A stretch of 64,000 nt of DNA, taken from positions 3,472,001 through 3,536,000 of the forward strand of contig NC_052393.1 in the NCBI RefSeq assembly GCF_009389715.1, read 5' to 3'. Under the pieces are notes generated by a model. The model was not told the DNA's origin. It made no database searches and saw only the letters and a list, made by a program, of their open reading frames with translations. Positions 1 to 11,666 of the stretch are shown piece after piece. Every line of letters starts with the position of its first letter. The first letter of the stretch is position 1. The position numbers and the translations under genes were made by a program. This DNA is from Phoenix dactylifera (taxonomy: Eukaryota; Streptophyta; Magnoliopsida; Arecales; Arecaceae).

Positions 1-1700
1 GAGTGGACAGAATCATCAACTTCAATCCAGCTTGCAGCTCGCTCCTTCCTCACTTTTTTCTCCTCCATGAAGCGCCTTACGTTCTCAACAGTCTCCCAAT
101 TCCCAACATCAGCATAGATATTTGAAAGAAGCACATATGCTGCAGAACTATGAGGCTCCAACTTGAGAAGGCGCTCCGCCACCTCCCTTCCTAACTGTAG
201 ATTCCTATGAATCCTGCATGCCCCGAGCAATGCATTCCAAGCCCGAGCACTTGATCTACACGGCGTCTTTCCAAGCCACTCCATCGCCTCTTCGAAATGT
301 CCCGCACGGCCTAGCAGGTCCACCAGACACACATAGTGATCTTCTTCAGGTACAATGTGGTGGCTTTCTGCCATGGATTTAAACAGTTGCAGCCCCTCCG
401 CCACAAGACCTGAGTGACTGCAAGCAGTGAGGAGCACCACGAAGCTATTGGCATCAGGCTTCATGTGAGCACTAATCATTTCCTCAAACATCCCAATCGC
501 CTCCCTCCCAAGACCATGCTGCCCGACTGCTGACATCATGGTATTCCACATCACGGTGTCCTTCGTACCAGGATCGGTGAGATCAAAAACCCATCGGCCT
601 CCCGTCAAATCCCCACATTTGGAGTACATGTCGACAAGAGAGCTGAGGACTATTGCGTTGGGATTGAAACCGGTTCGCAGCAGCCGGGCGTGAATCTGCT
701 TCCCGTGCTTCAGCGAAGCAATAGCGGCGCAAGCACAGAGACTGCTACTGAAAGTGAACTGATCAGGCCTAATGCCCTGGCTCATCATTCTCTGGAACAA
801 GTCGAGAGCTTCGAACGGATGACCATGACGTGTGTAGCCTCCTATCAGGGCAGTCCACGAGACCGGATTCCTCTCCGGCATCTTGTCGAACAGCGTACGA
901 GCCGAGACCAAGTCACCGCAATTGGCATAACCGTGGACAAGCGTGGTCCAGGCAAGCACGTCTCTCGTGGGCATCTCGTCAAACAGCTTCCTTGCGTCGT
1001 CTAAGTATCCACATTTAGCGTAGGCATCAACGAGGGAGCTCGAGATGATGAGGTTGGACAAGAACCCGACGAGAAAGACCTGGGCGTGGACCTGGCGACT
1101 GAGGCCTGGGTCGCGGAGACGGTTGCAGGCGATAAGGAGGCCGGAGAAGGTGTGGGGGTTGAAGCCGAAGGAGGAGCGGCGGAGCTGGGAGTAAAGGCCG
1201 ACGGCATCGCGGAAGGAACCGGCGCGGGCGAAGGCGATGATCATGGTGTTCCAGGAGACGACATCGCGGTGAGGCATTCGGTCGAAGAGGCGGCGGGCGG
1301 GGCGGAGAAGGCCTAGGCGGGCGTAACCGGCGAGCATGGCGTTGAAGGAGAAGAGGTTGGGGTGAGGCATGCGGGCGAAGAGGCGGCGGGCGTCAGAAGG
1401 GCGGCCGCGGAGGAAGTGGAAGGCGAGGAGGTGGTTAGAGAGAGGGGTATAGGAGGGGTAGAAGCGCTTGAGGCCGGAGAGGCGGAGGAAGAGGTGGACG
1501 CGGCGGGCTAGGGGGAGGGAGCCGGAGCGGAGGCATTGGCCGAGGAGGAGAGAAAGGGTGGAGGGATCTGGGCGTAGGCCGCGGCGGGCGAGGAGGGGGA
1601 GAGCGTCGACGGCGAGGTCGAGGCGGCCGAGCGAGAGGTGGTGGTGGAGGGAGAGGAGGAGGCAGGAGGGACGGCTGGATTTGTTGTCGGCGTGGGGCAT
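1..1700 (-). CDS. PLS-class pentatricopeptide repeat (PPR) protein, E-type, 3' end beyond window
   Basis: An open frame of 566 codons starts at an ATG on the minus strand (1698-1700) and runs off the left edge. After an Arg/Leu-rich N-terminus come repeated PPR units with typical signatures such as FNAMLAGYARLG, RDVVSWNTMI, RDVLAWTTLVHGYANCG and NPVSWTALIGGYTRHG. The C-terminal part reads DHYVCLVDLLGRAG, SSAAYVLLSNIYADVG and SWIEVDDSVH, which is the E/E+ region; a DYW domain might follow outside the window. PLS-class PPR proteins usually go to plastids or mitochondria and bind RNA for C-to-U editing or processing. The order of motifs resembles the Arabidopsis At2g21090 type as I remember it, but orthology is untested. 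No intron is visible, as is normal for the family. The high GC of the first third is typical of monocot genes. Confidence 0.92.
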   Translation of the reverse strand, partial: MPHADNKSSRPSCLLLSLHHHLSLGRLDLAVDALPLLARRGLRPDPSTLSLLLGQCLRSGSLPLARRVHLFLRLSGLKRFYPSYTPLSNHLLAFHFLRGRPSDARRLFARMPHPNLFSFNAMLAGYARLGLLRPARRLFDRMPHRDVVSWNTMIIAFARAGSFRDAVGLYSQLRRSSFGFNPHTFSGLLIACNRLRDPGLSRQVHAQVFLVGFLSNLIISSSLVDAYAKCGYLDDARKLFDEMPTRDVLAWTTLVHGYANCGDLVSARTLFDKMPERNPVSWTALIGGYTRHGHPFEALDLFQRMMSQGIRPDQFTFSSSLCACAAIASLKHGKQIHARLLRTGFNPNAIVLSSLVDMYSKCGDLTGGRWVFDLTDPGTKDTVMWNTMMSAVGQHGLGREAIGMFEEMISAHMKPDANSFVVLLTACSHSGLVAEGLQLFKSMAESHHIVPEEDHYVCLVDLLGRAGHFEEAMEWLGKTPCRSSARAWNALLGACRIHRNLQLGREVAERLLKLEPHSSAAYVLLSNIYADVGNWETVENVRRFMEEKKVRKERAASWIEVDDSVH

Positions 1701-3795
1701 CGGGAGGTGGAGGATGAGGGGAGGAGGTGATGGTCGGGTGACGCCGCCGCCGCCGCCTTCATCTGGGCATCATCCGAAGGACAGAATCCTGTGATCTGAG
1801 TGGCACTCAAAAATATTTTAATTATTAATATTTTAAAAAATAACCATGCAAAAAATTCTAACTATTTAGGAGTTCTAAACTTTTTTTTTCTCAACTTTAA
1901 TTAATTTAGTATGACCAATTATGGAACATAAATTCAATTCAAATTCTAACTATAAATTCCATCTAACTATAATGACAGAATTGTCCCATGACATCATGTG
2001 ATAATTTCATCACGGTGGACTGAATTCATAGTCAAAATTAAAATTGAATGTATTTAAAAATTTAATAATTTAATTACACTAAATTAAAACTAAATTTTTT
2101 TCATATAATTATTTTATATTTAAATAATTTTTGAAAAACAATGTAACTAATAAATACATTGTTCTTCTCGTGATAAGTTGACCTGTATATGCTGTTTGTC
2201 TTTTAGGTTCAGAAAAAAAGATAGTAAGTTTTTTTAGCTTAAATTAAAATTTGGGAAGTGGACGAAACATTTCTCTGCTTTCATTCCATCCAACTCCTCC
2301 CTACTTTTTTCTGCCATAAATTAGGACTTTGGATCGTAGATTCAAGATTGCTGTCCTCTCATATCCTTCAACTTCGCCCAACTTATCTTAAGCCCTTTAC
2401 TCTTCTAAAGAGCCCCGGCAACTATATACTTTATCATTATAGATAAATATTTTGAAGAAAATACAATATTTGATGTGAGCTTCAACGAAAACTAAAATTT
2501 TATAGACTATAAAGCTTTACAATGGAAGATGGTTAAGGATGATTAAATGGATAAATAAGAATATTTATTTCAATGATTTCAATTAACTTTAGCCTAGCAA
2601 TGTATATGTAATTAATTGTACGGCTAAATTGATTGATATGAGGAACAAAAAAGAAAAAGAATCAGGTAATTAATACACAAATTGGCAAGATTTTCAAAAG
2701 TAATATGCAAAAAAATCATTGCAAACTTTAATGACAAAATGATCTAGATATTTGGATGTTCAAGAACTCGACACCTGAAATATTTCAAGAATATTTGTTC
2801 CCAATAGGTCAAATAGACTATGAGGATCTCAGTGCAATAGTTTATATATCAAGAATTCATGTGCAAATTTTAAAAATTGATAAACTAATATTAAAACAGA
2901 TCTTTTTTTATTTTAAGAACTCAATATAAATTTTTTTATAATTTTAATAGTACAATATACATACTATAGTTATGATATGCAAGCATGCTCTAGAAAAAAC
3001 CTTTGCTTTAGACTAATTACGCCACCAACTCAGCATAATTTTGATGAGAAAGAATTTTCTCATGATCTCATGAAACTCATACTAAATCACAATCATCCTA
3101 AGTCGCCACCGCACGAGCGGGTGGTGGATACTTGTGGGCAAAATTTCCATTGTCAAGGTTGGAGGATACCCTAACCCTGCATATATTCTTAAACTCTCTT
3201 CTCAGCACTGATGAAAATTGGAAACCAAAAAGGGTTATGTCAAAAAATACTTGTTCCGATTTTCAGTGCAATCAAAATTTATTTATTATATAACCAATAT
3301 TTATAGAATATGTTTGATTTATTATGGAATACATGCATCATAGATTATATATCCACTAAGCCATGTTTAGCTGTTAAGCTCATAAAAACTAGGCCCAGCC
3401 AACTCAAATGCAGGACGGTCCGATGGGTCATGGGCTGGCCCAGTCCGCTCCGATTTAATGGTCACTCCACTCAAGCAATGTAGTCATTGCTGAGATGGCC
3501 CAAAACAAGCTTTCCATTTGCAAGATATACCAGCAAAGAATCCTGATAGGCTGATAGCTTAAGAAATTATTTCGTAGATTCTACCCAACCAAAAAAAGAT
3601 TATTTTGGAAGAGAGAGTTGGCAATATGTTGATCAAGGGAAATGCAGATGGTTGTCCATGGGGATTTGGAATGCCTGCACAATCTTCTTATGCCTCTTCT
3701 CTATTTCCCAAATAATTGTTCTATTTATGTATTCATTATATTTTATATACTGAATGGTTAATGACATACAGATCATGTCTTCTAATTTGCATTCG

Positions 3796-3800
<5 letters not shown>
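1701..3800. other. AT-rich intergenic spacer, no gene seen
   Basis: The sequence is AT-rich with oligo-A and oligo-T runs and only short random open frames. I see no domain, no tRNA and no clear transposon end. The first few hundred bases should hold the promoter of the minus-strand PPR gene, but no convincing TATA box stands out. Confidence 0.6.

Positions 3801-3878
<78 letters not shown>
3801..3878. repeat. (TA)n microsatellite, about 39 units
   Basis: An uninterrupted alternating TA tract of about 78 bp lies in AT-rich spacer. It is self-complementary, so cruciform formation and length variation are likely. Confidence 0.98.
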
Positions 3879-3881
<3 letters not shown>

Positions 3882-4017
3882 TTAAAAAACAACTCTATGT
3901 TGAATGGTTAAGCTAAACGTGTCCTTGATTTTGCTAGATAAAGAGAGAGTTTCCTAGGGTTGTAAATATCTGTTGCAAATCCCCTAACTAATCATTTATT
4001 GGATAACAATTTCTCTT

Positions 4018-5099
4018 TTTCTTTTCTTTTTTCTTTTTTTTTGGTACAACGGCAGTTCACACCATATGGGTATGGATGTGGCTAACAAAATCAGAAAACA
4101 ACAAAGCAGATAAAGAACCTGGCACTCTGGCACGCTCCAGCCAAACGAAGCCTCCGGAGTGGTGAGCCGCATAGAACGCAACCCAATTCGCTGCACCATT
4201 CGCTTCCTGGTAGGTGTGTGTGGCCTAAAGGGTGCCACACTCTTGCCGTAGTCTACGAATGCCGAGGAGCAACGCCCTACCCTTGCCAGCACGACCCTGA
4301 CCCCGGATCCAATCGATTACCATGGCTGAGTCGCTCTCAAGAATAAGTCGATCCGCACCCAGTGTCCGTCGGGCAAAGAAGATGTCCTCCCAGGCGGCTC
4401 TAAGCTCAGCATATACCACTGATGACTCAAATATCTTTTGACCCCCCGCCGCCACCAATCTGAACTCGTGATCTCTGATGACGAATTCTACACCGCCGCA
4501 GCTCCCGTCCTCAGCCATACTGCCGTCAAAATTCACCTTCAGGAAGCCAACGGGTGGGGGCACCCAGGATACGTACACATATCTGGGCGCTATAAGAGTA
4601 GGAAGGGAGCCCCAGATATCCCTGGCTAACCCGGTAGGTGAAATCTTAGCAGTACTATTGAACTCCGCCTCGTGCAGCAATGCTCTGGTCACCACCAACC
4701 TCGGAGACAAGCTACTACTCTCAAAGACTCGGGCATTCCTGTCTAACCAAGAGTGGTAGGCCAGGTAGGCAGCACGAGTCTCTCTCTCCTCCATCTCCGA
4801 CCCTGACGCTGATGCCTCCAGAAAAAGCAGAAACTCCTCGATGGATGACCACCTCAACCACTGATCATGATGTGCCCCAGTACTCCTCCATATCTGACTA
4901 GCCCATGGACACTCGATGAGCACATGGTAGATGGACACCTCCACATCTAGACATACTCCACAAACTGCATCAATCTTCACTCCCCTCCATGCCAGGACGC
5001 TCCTCGTGGGTAGGGAGCCCCAGGCCACCTCCCATAGAGTAGCACGATGCGAGGGTGAACGCGCAACCTCCAAATCTAGCTACCCTCAATCTACCTTCC
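4018..5099 (-). mobile_element. 5'-truncated LINE (non-LTR retrotransposon) with 12-bp target-site duplication
   Basis: The insert is flanked by the direct repeat ACAATTTCTCTT at 4006-4017 and 5100-5111. On the minus strand it ends in an A-rich tail (T-rich on the plus strand at about 4018-4043), just after the end of a LINE ORF2-type C-terminus. Truncation at the 5' side with an intact tail is the usual result of target-primed reverse transcription. Only the zinc-finger/RVT linker and the RNase H domain remain. Confidence 0.9.
4057..5099 (-). pseudogene. LINE ORF2 remnant: zf-RVT linker and RNase H domain
   Basis: From about 5073 down to 4225 the minus strand reads a zinc-binding linker (CGVCLDVEVSIYHVLIECPW), then an RNase H domain with the conserved acidic positions in KVNFDGSM, AELRAAWED and LILESDSAMVIDWI. 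Near 4225 the frame shifts. The true C-terminus (AANWVAFYAAHHSGGF) continues in another frame to a stop at 4057-4059. There is no reverse transcriptase, since the copy is 5'-truncated. The C-terminal motif matches those of the pieces at 6.1, 16.2 and 28.4 kb, so these copies belong to one family. Confidence 0.85.
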
Positions 5100-5111
5100 A
5101 CAATTTCTCTT

Positions 5112-6100
5112 GTTGTTGGGCTACAGGTTTAATAGTTTTCTTCACTTTATCATGGGTGGGCTAAGCGAGAAGGGGCTGCTCATCACGGCCCATGTTACAT
5201 TTGCTCTGCTTAGAGAGCAGTCGGCCCGCTCTTTTTCGCTCGATACGGCCCAAATATTGAGCCTGACGCTGACGATGGGCTGGGTTTTGCTTGTCGAACT
5301 CTCCTCCCATCTCTCGTTAAAGTCTTCTTCAACTCTTCCTATTGACACTCTTCTGTATTATGATTTAAGTGTCTTCATAATATCATTCAAATCTAATCAA
5401 ATATAATTTCAGACATCATGATTGATTCATAAGGTCCGCTCCAATACCTTATGTAATGATGCAATGCATTATTCAAAAAAAAAAAAAACCAGCCAGAAAT
5501 TATTACTTGGATTTATTTTCATGTAGAGTCAGAAATACTGTATACATCTCTTTTACTGTTGCATACTTCTATCCTAGGTATGCGTCTGCATCGATTCTTA
5601 TATTTGTATATATTTCTCATATCTTGCAATACTTTATATTTTGGAATCAACTCCTCTTTTTACCAAAAAAAAATAAAAATAACATCCATGACAACCCAGG
5701 TCCCAACCTCCTTAGCTTCTAGAGGAACGCCGGGCGCCTCTCTTTATTTTATTAAACTCAGATGCCTCCAACAGTGGGGGTTAAAAAACAGGCAAAACTT
5801 TCCATTAGATATTTGTCATTCTTGGTTACAATATTCTTTGAATTATGGAAAAAAATCTAGAATCATTAGCAATTTTTCTCTTGACCAGATAATTCTCTTA
5901 ATTATCCTTCAAGAAAGAATTAATCTACAACTATTCGATTATTCTCCAATTATACATAAATTTTATGATTTATTCATGAAATATTGATGATTTACTTAAA
6001 AATAATAAACGCTACAAAGTAATGATATCATATAATGTTGCTAGTGCTGATTTTTTTGCTATCATTTATTATTTTTTTATCTCTTAAATTTATTTTTAAA
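5112..6100. other. Intergenic spacer
   Basis: This is AT-rich DNA with several oligo-A runs. A 142-codon open frame at 5559-5987 has no recognisable domain and a composition like the spacer, so I do not call it a gene. Confidence 0.5.
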
Positions 6101-6111
6101 TAATAGACTCA

Positions 6112-6351
6112 GATATGGTGAGTGACAGAGTGGCCTTTCAGGATAGGCATATATTTAGGAAGGCCAACAGGGCCACAGACTGGGTGGCTTCTTATGTGGC
6201 ATGTCACTCCAGAGATACCCTATAGGTCGGAGAGGAGAGTTGCTCAAAACATTTCGAGATTTGTTGTTTTCTGATTTTATTGGGTGTATCATCTGTACTC
6301 AACTGTATGAAGCGTTCGTTTTCAGCAAAAAAATAATAAAAACAATAATAA
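6112..6351 (+). mobile_element. Very short 5'-truncated LINE 3' end with TSD and (TAA)n tail
   Basis: About 240 bp encode only the last residues of the LINE RNase H region (RKANRATDWVASYVACHS), followed by a short 3' UTR and a tail of AAT/TAA triplets. The flanks share AATAGACTCA (about 6102-6111 and 6355-6364). The sequence agrees with the 3' end of the LINE piece at 28.4 kb. Confidence 0.8.
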
Positions 6352-6364
6352 TAATAATAGACTC

Positions 6365-9130
6365 AAAAATATTTTAGAAAACCTACTCTTCTATTTTATT
6401 ACTTTTTAATTCTTTATTATCCAAATTCTTTCCGAACTTTTGATAACTTTTTAAATTTCTTTTAGTAAATTTTGAATCATTATGTCCGTTCCTTAATTTT
6501 TTAACTATATTGTGATCCAGCGACCCATCTTTTGGCACATCCAAAAGGTATAGATGCTCGTCAACTACAATAAAATGCTTGGGGCCGGTCTTTTATTCTA
6601 GAAAGCTCGTTTCTATTTCTTGGGACCTCATGTTGCTGCTGCACCAGAGGTTGATGAACACATAACCTATATGACTTGAAATTGATGCTTGGGGCATTAA
6701 GTTAAAGAAAATTTATGGAATGGATATTTCCCTGGCCAACTCTGAATCAAGTGTACACTAAGCCCTATTCTTAGTTTATTTTCGTATATGGATCGAGTTC
6801 GGCAGAAGCCATCAACAATGCCGGCAATAAAATTGGCGATGAAAGCATCGCAAAGATCATAATCTATCAGGGTGGCATCAATGATGGCCTTGCAGGTTAG
6901 ATAACATCTAATTGATGCCTAACTTATTCTTCAACCTATGGTGTATGTTATTCAAAGGGGAATTTTTTTTTGAAAACTGAACTTTTTAGCACTTGTTGAA
7001 GTTTGTGGTGCGGCTGCCACTACTATTAACATGGTTCAGGATACATGACTAGTTTTAGGTGAAGCTAAATGATATTAGGGTAATGACCTTTTTCTCTCCT
7101 ATCAAACTAAAACCTAGAACTAGAATAGCAAACAGTTAGCTCCCTTAAGGATGTAGATAAAGAATTTATATAAAAGTATCATAAGTAAGTCTGCTATAAG
7201 GATATGTTTGGTTGAAGGGAGCTGGGTTCTGAAATGGGAATGTGAATAAGTGTCTCCCACTCGAGCCATCTGGTTGGAGAGAGTCCTAATTCTTATTCCC
7301 ATTCTATGGGGGAATGGAAATAATGCCCATATCCTCCAAAATCCAATCCCGCCTCTTTTCTTAGTAATCAAATCCCATTTTACAAGATTTACTTTAAAAA
7401 TTATTTTTCTAAAAATATCTCTCTATTTAATTGTTTTTTTCAAAAATACCTCGCTGCTTAATGGATTTTTTGATCCTGATTCTAGTCATGAACGAGACAC
7501 AGGGAGAATATGGCTATTCCGATTCTAGTCGAGAACCAAATGCATCATAAAATTCTAGAATTTAGTATTATGGCATTTAAGCCGGTTGGAGATTCTTTCA
7601 ACTTTCCCATTGAGCCAACCATTCCCAATAGGAACTCACAGAAGTTACATGGGGAGCAAGTTACCAAGGAAGCAATTGAAAGAACAAAAAAATATTGCAT
7701 CACACAAACTAACAGTCAATATTTAACGTAGGACTATATGTCAATCTTTTGATACTTAGGACTCATTTGGTTCATAGGAAGAGAAGGAAGAAAAGTGTAG
7801 TTAATGAAAAAAGAAAGAAATACCTCATGTTTGGTTGGAGTTTTCAAAGAAAAAAAAATAAAAAAGTAAGTTTTTCATGAAAATAACATTCTCATATTTT
7901 ATTAAAAAAATCTGTGAGAAACGAGAAAATGACTTTGCCATGAAGTATTTTTTTTTCATAAATGCCCTTAAACTTTTAGATAGAATGTGGTAAAATCTTT
8001 TCTTTCTTTAAGAATATAATAGATATTTTATTAAAAAAAAAGATGCTTAACTAAATATAAGCCACTCTTCAATGTGTCCTTTTTTTATGGTCAACCAACA
8101 TGTAAAACTACTTTTTCAGACATCATATATTCAAGCATCAGCTTCTTAAAAAAATTATTCTAGTGAAAAATTTTCGGCAAACTAAACTGCATTCTTAAAG
8201 ATCACTTTCAATCATTGGAGCAGGTTTCCACCGACTGGTTTCTTAATAACCTGCAGATATTGCTGTTGCAATGCAGCTGCATGCAATTGACATTTAATAT
8301 TTTTAAGAATGATTCTTCAGCAATCAGGGCAATTTATTTGTCTCACACCTTCTTTGTTGAAGAGTGATGACTAATGAAAAGATTTAACTATTTTATTATC
8401 ACAATGAAATTTAGGTGGCTTGCCACCATTAATTTTGCTGAAAAAGAATTTAATGCAGAAGACAAGGCTATGCATTTGCGTATTTATTTGGGTAGGCAAA
8501 CAAGGTGACAAAAAAGCAACGACTCATCTGGCTGGCAGCCTAACCTCTATAGAAGAGAACTCGAATACAGTCCTGTGTAGCAGCAAATAATCACCATATT
8601 GCTCAAAAAACACTATATATGAAAAATAGTTTGCTAATCAAGGATGCATAGTATGTAGTATCCAAATATGAATTGTGACACATAGAAACGGATTAATATT
8701 ATTGTAAGGAAACAAAAATTAATCAGAATTGAGGCAGAAACATGTCATGTTTAAATCTGTTATGGTAGGTTTTATGTGGTTAGCTTTGGATGTGTCTGCC
8801 AAATACCTGAACATGGCAAGAAATGGTAGCGTGTTGTTGTCCCTGTCTTCTCTTTTCACTGGAAGAGATTGAAAAAAGAAAAAGGGAAAGCATTCCCCGT
8901 TTATGTCAGCACATCTGCACAAGATCACCATAATATTTGGTCATTGCATGCTTTATGATATGAATATTAATTGACTATTTATTCTACTATTTGCTTTACG
9001 AGATGATAAGATCTTCTACATGTTTGTAAAGAGAGTTTTCTATGATATTTGAAGTTGATGTAAAGTGGAGTCTCGACTTTTTGCTCACCTGATGCTTTAA
9101 GGCTTTAAAATTGGATAGCAATCCAAGATA
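6365..9130. other. Intergenic spacer with MITE-like segments
   Basis: There is no complete gene. At 7205-7540 and 7751-8075 lie segments that begin near a TTTGGTT motif and contain imperfect inverted copies of their ends. They look like small non-autonomous DNA elements, but I cannot define termini or TSDs. Two short protein-like stretches at about 6,600-6,665 and 6,800-6,896 are described in the findings. Confidence 0.4.
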
Positions 9131-9477
9131 AGGCTGCAAATGAGTCGGATTGACCCGTGATCCGACTCGATCCGATCTGATTCAAAGAACCCGTAAGGTC
9201 TGGTCGGATTCTAAAATTAGACATGTTTTATCTTTTGGGCCGGATTTGGGTTTACTAAATTCTAACCGGATTTAGATTTTTTTTGGATTGAGGTCGGGTT
9301 ATAAATAGACTCGATCTGACCCGAATGACCTATTGGGTCATAAATTTTAGCTATGGACTTAACCCGACTCAATCTTCTATTGGTCTAGGTCTAAGTTAAA
9401 CAATAAGACCCAAATAAGAAATCGAGCGGGTCGGAGTCATTCATGACTCGCTCCGATCCGATCTATTTGCACTTCTA
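9131..9477. repeat. MITE-like element with terminal inverted repeats
   Basis: The left end reads GGCTGCAAATGAGTCGGAT. The right end, read on the other strand, gives AAGTGCAAATAGATCGGAT, an imperfect inverted repeat. The interior is full of degenerate GATCCGACTCG-like words. A related, more diverged copy lies at about 17.5-17.9 kb. Non-autonomous DNA transposons with such TGCAAAT...GGGTCGG ends are common in plants; the superfamily is not determined here. Confidence 0.5.
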
Positions 9478-10174
9478 ATCGAAGATGACCCCCATGGCAA
9501 TTTAAGTCCCAACCTCCTCTGCTTCTAGATGGACGGCCTGGGGCCCATGCTTTTCAGTACATTAATCTCAGATCTCTTTGATGGTGGAAAAATATGTGAC
9601 ACCTCCTAAGAATATATTCTAGTGACCCGGCATCTACATTGACATGGTCCCCTCCTGAACATTTTGGCGCATCCCGGAGGTAGCATATATAAAGATAGCC
9701 TGACCAGAGCTTCTAGAAAGCATATATTTTTACTCTTGGGATGTCATGCTCCCTCTGGCATTCTTCCACAAAACCAGGTAACAACTACTCAGCCCATACA
9801 TAAGGATCATTAAGCTAATATTCATGGATATATGCTTTTTTGATACTATACTTGTTCCCTGGTTAGGTCCGAATTCAATGTACCAGAAGCTCTTAACCTT
9901 GTTTAGTATCGAGGGATAGGAATCTGATGACCAAAGCCACATGGAGGTTGGAGTATCGATGTGACCAGATATTAGATTAATGAAGAGGGTGATGCATAGA
10001 GACATTTTACCGAAGGTGGCATAGAACATGGCTTTGGACGTGGAGATACATGATGTCCGAATGATGGCCGGCCTGCATGACAATGTGTGGGCAGCATGGT
10101 TCAGGCTGCAAACCATGCCATATCACGTCATCTTTCTTTCTTTTTTTTTATTATTATTATATATATATACGAGT
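9478..10174. other. Intergenic spacer
   Basis: An open frame of 128 codons lies on the minus strand at 9730-10116. It shows no recognisable domain, and I cannot decide whether it is a decayed element or chance. Confidence 0.35.
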
Positions 10175-10600
10175 TGTAAGAAATGCCACATGTGTTCAGT
10201 TCTATATCAGTTATTCGTCGAGGAGATCTTGAGTACTTATATAGGATGAAGAAACCTAAATAATAACTTCTCATTGGCCATTTTGGATGAGATTCTGTAT
10301 TATTATAAATGGTATCAGAACGAACTCTGCCCATAGCCTATGTAGACTAAAAGACATTGCAACACGGGTTCATGAAGACTGACCACGGGCCGATCATGAT
10401 GCTTGTGATTAGATTTGAACCCTTAGCCTGACGAGAACGTTAGGGTTTTAACAGCGGAAATATGTGAAGAACCGTGTGAGCGTGTGTTTAGTTTCACATC
10501 GGTTATTCGCTGAGAAGATTTTGGGTACTTATATAGGACTAAATCTAAAAAAAATATCTTTCGGCTAGCCATTTTGATCCCACCTTATTTCATGGCTCAA
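10175..10600 (+). mobile_element. TRIM-type mini LTR retrotransposon (non-coding)
   Basis: Two direct repeats of about 130 bp start with TGTAAGAAATG (10175) and TGTGAAGAACC (10463). Both continue through the same order of words: TATCAGTTATTCG / CATCGGTTATTCG, GAGTACTTATATAGGA / GGGTACTTATATAGGA, and GGCCATTTTGG / AGCCATTTTGA. Just after the first repeat, at 10310-10321, is TGGTATCAGAAC, one mismatch from the initiator tRNA-Met primer-binding site TGGTATCAGAGC. The interior is only about 150 bp with no coding capacity. Short LTRs, a Met primer site and a tiny interior define TRIMs. The right end is approximate because the repeats diverge there. Confidence 0.8.
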
Positions 10601-11262
10601 GATTGAAATTATAATTTTATCCAATCCAACCGGTCCACTACTCTATCCTCGTTAGCTCTTCAACCCTATCCGATCTAAAAATTTTACCCATCCAATCCTA
10701 TTCCGAGAAAAGTATAAAGCATATGAGGGTAATAATCTATCCGGTCCGGACATGATCCAAGCCCTCCCCGGTCTGCACTATCGTAGGGAGAACACTAGTT
10801 AGCACACATTCTAAAGCATTTGATTATGACGACAAAACCAACCTTCTAGATGACGAGCATAAAATATATTTTTTTTCTGAAAAAAGTAAAGCACGAAATT
10901 TAAATGCCTTGTGGCCTGCACTGAAGCCATGTGGACCATATCTCTGCACGGATAATAAAACGAATCTTACCTGCCCTTCCGTCTATGACCGGGGCACTTT
11001 TAATCTGTGAGATAATGCAATATATGGGAACTTGACGTCAGGTCCAGAGCTTGTCGCATTGATTTCATTTTTCTGTTGTATGATCCCTTTGATGCGCTAC
11101 ACGTGGTACTCGATTTAATCATACTCATACCCTATGTGGCACCCTGTGAGAGAACCACGTAGCTGTTTTATTTCTCTTGCATTGTATTTTATCATCCGAC
11201 CCACATCCATTTTTTACCGATTTACTAAAAAAAACAAATAAAACCACGAGGTGCCACATGTC

Positions 11263-11654
11263 TTTTTTTTTTTCTTAGAAAAAGGGAAGAAACTAGGGAG
11301 GAGGAAGGAACAAGCCAACCCCCGCGTAGCAGCCCCCACTGGGCCTCCACCCCATCAGAAAAATGTTCGATGCGGGCAGAAATGACCGTGTGTTGGGCAT
11401 CCCGACCGATTTTACTCATATCCTCCCCACCTATAGGATCGGTTCAGCTACCCCTATGGGCTCCGACTCGAGTCCCACGTGTGATTACATTGCACCTGGC
11501 ACCATCCCGGCTACTAGAGGTCAAAAAAGCGTTCTTATGCCTTATGTCCAAACAGTAGCCGAAGCCATATTTTAATCAACGCTGCAGCGACTCGAACTTG
11601 GGACCATGAGGATAGAAATTACGCCCAGTACCATCAGGCTACGACCTTGGTGGC
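11263..11654 (-). mobile_element. tRNA-derived SINE with target-site duplications
   Basis: The minus strand begins with a tRNA-like head. A box-A sequence TAGCCTGATGG and a box-B sequence AAGTTCGAGTCGC are spaced as in an RNA polymerase III internal promoter (within about 11584-11654). A non-coding body follows and ends in an A-tract (T-tract at 11263-11273 on the plus strand). The flanks carry the near-identical direct repeat AGGTGCCAC(AT)GTC at 11249-11262 and 11655-11666. Head, tail and TSD together make the call firm. The body of about 390 bp is long for a plant SINE. Confidence 0.85.
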
Positions 11655-11666
11655 AGGTGCCACGTC

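Noticed and set aside
690-1810. Plus-strand frames and a shifted minus-strand frame over the PPR gene
   Set aside because: They overlap the true PPR frame; composition is Arg/Glu or Ser/Pro-rich and no motif is present.
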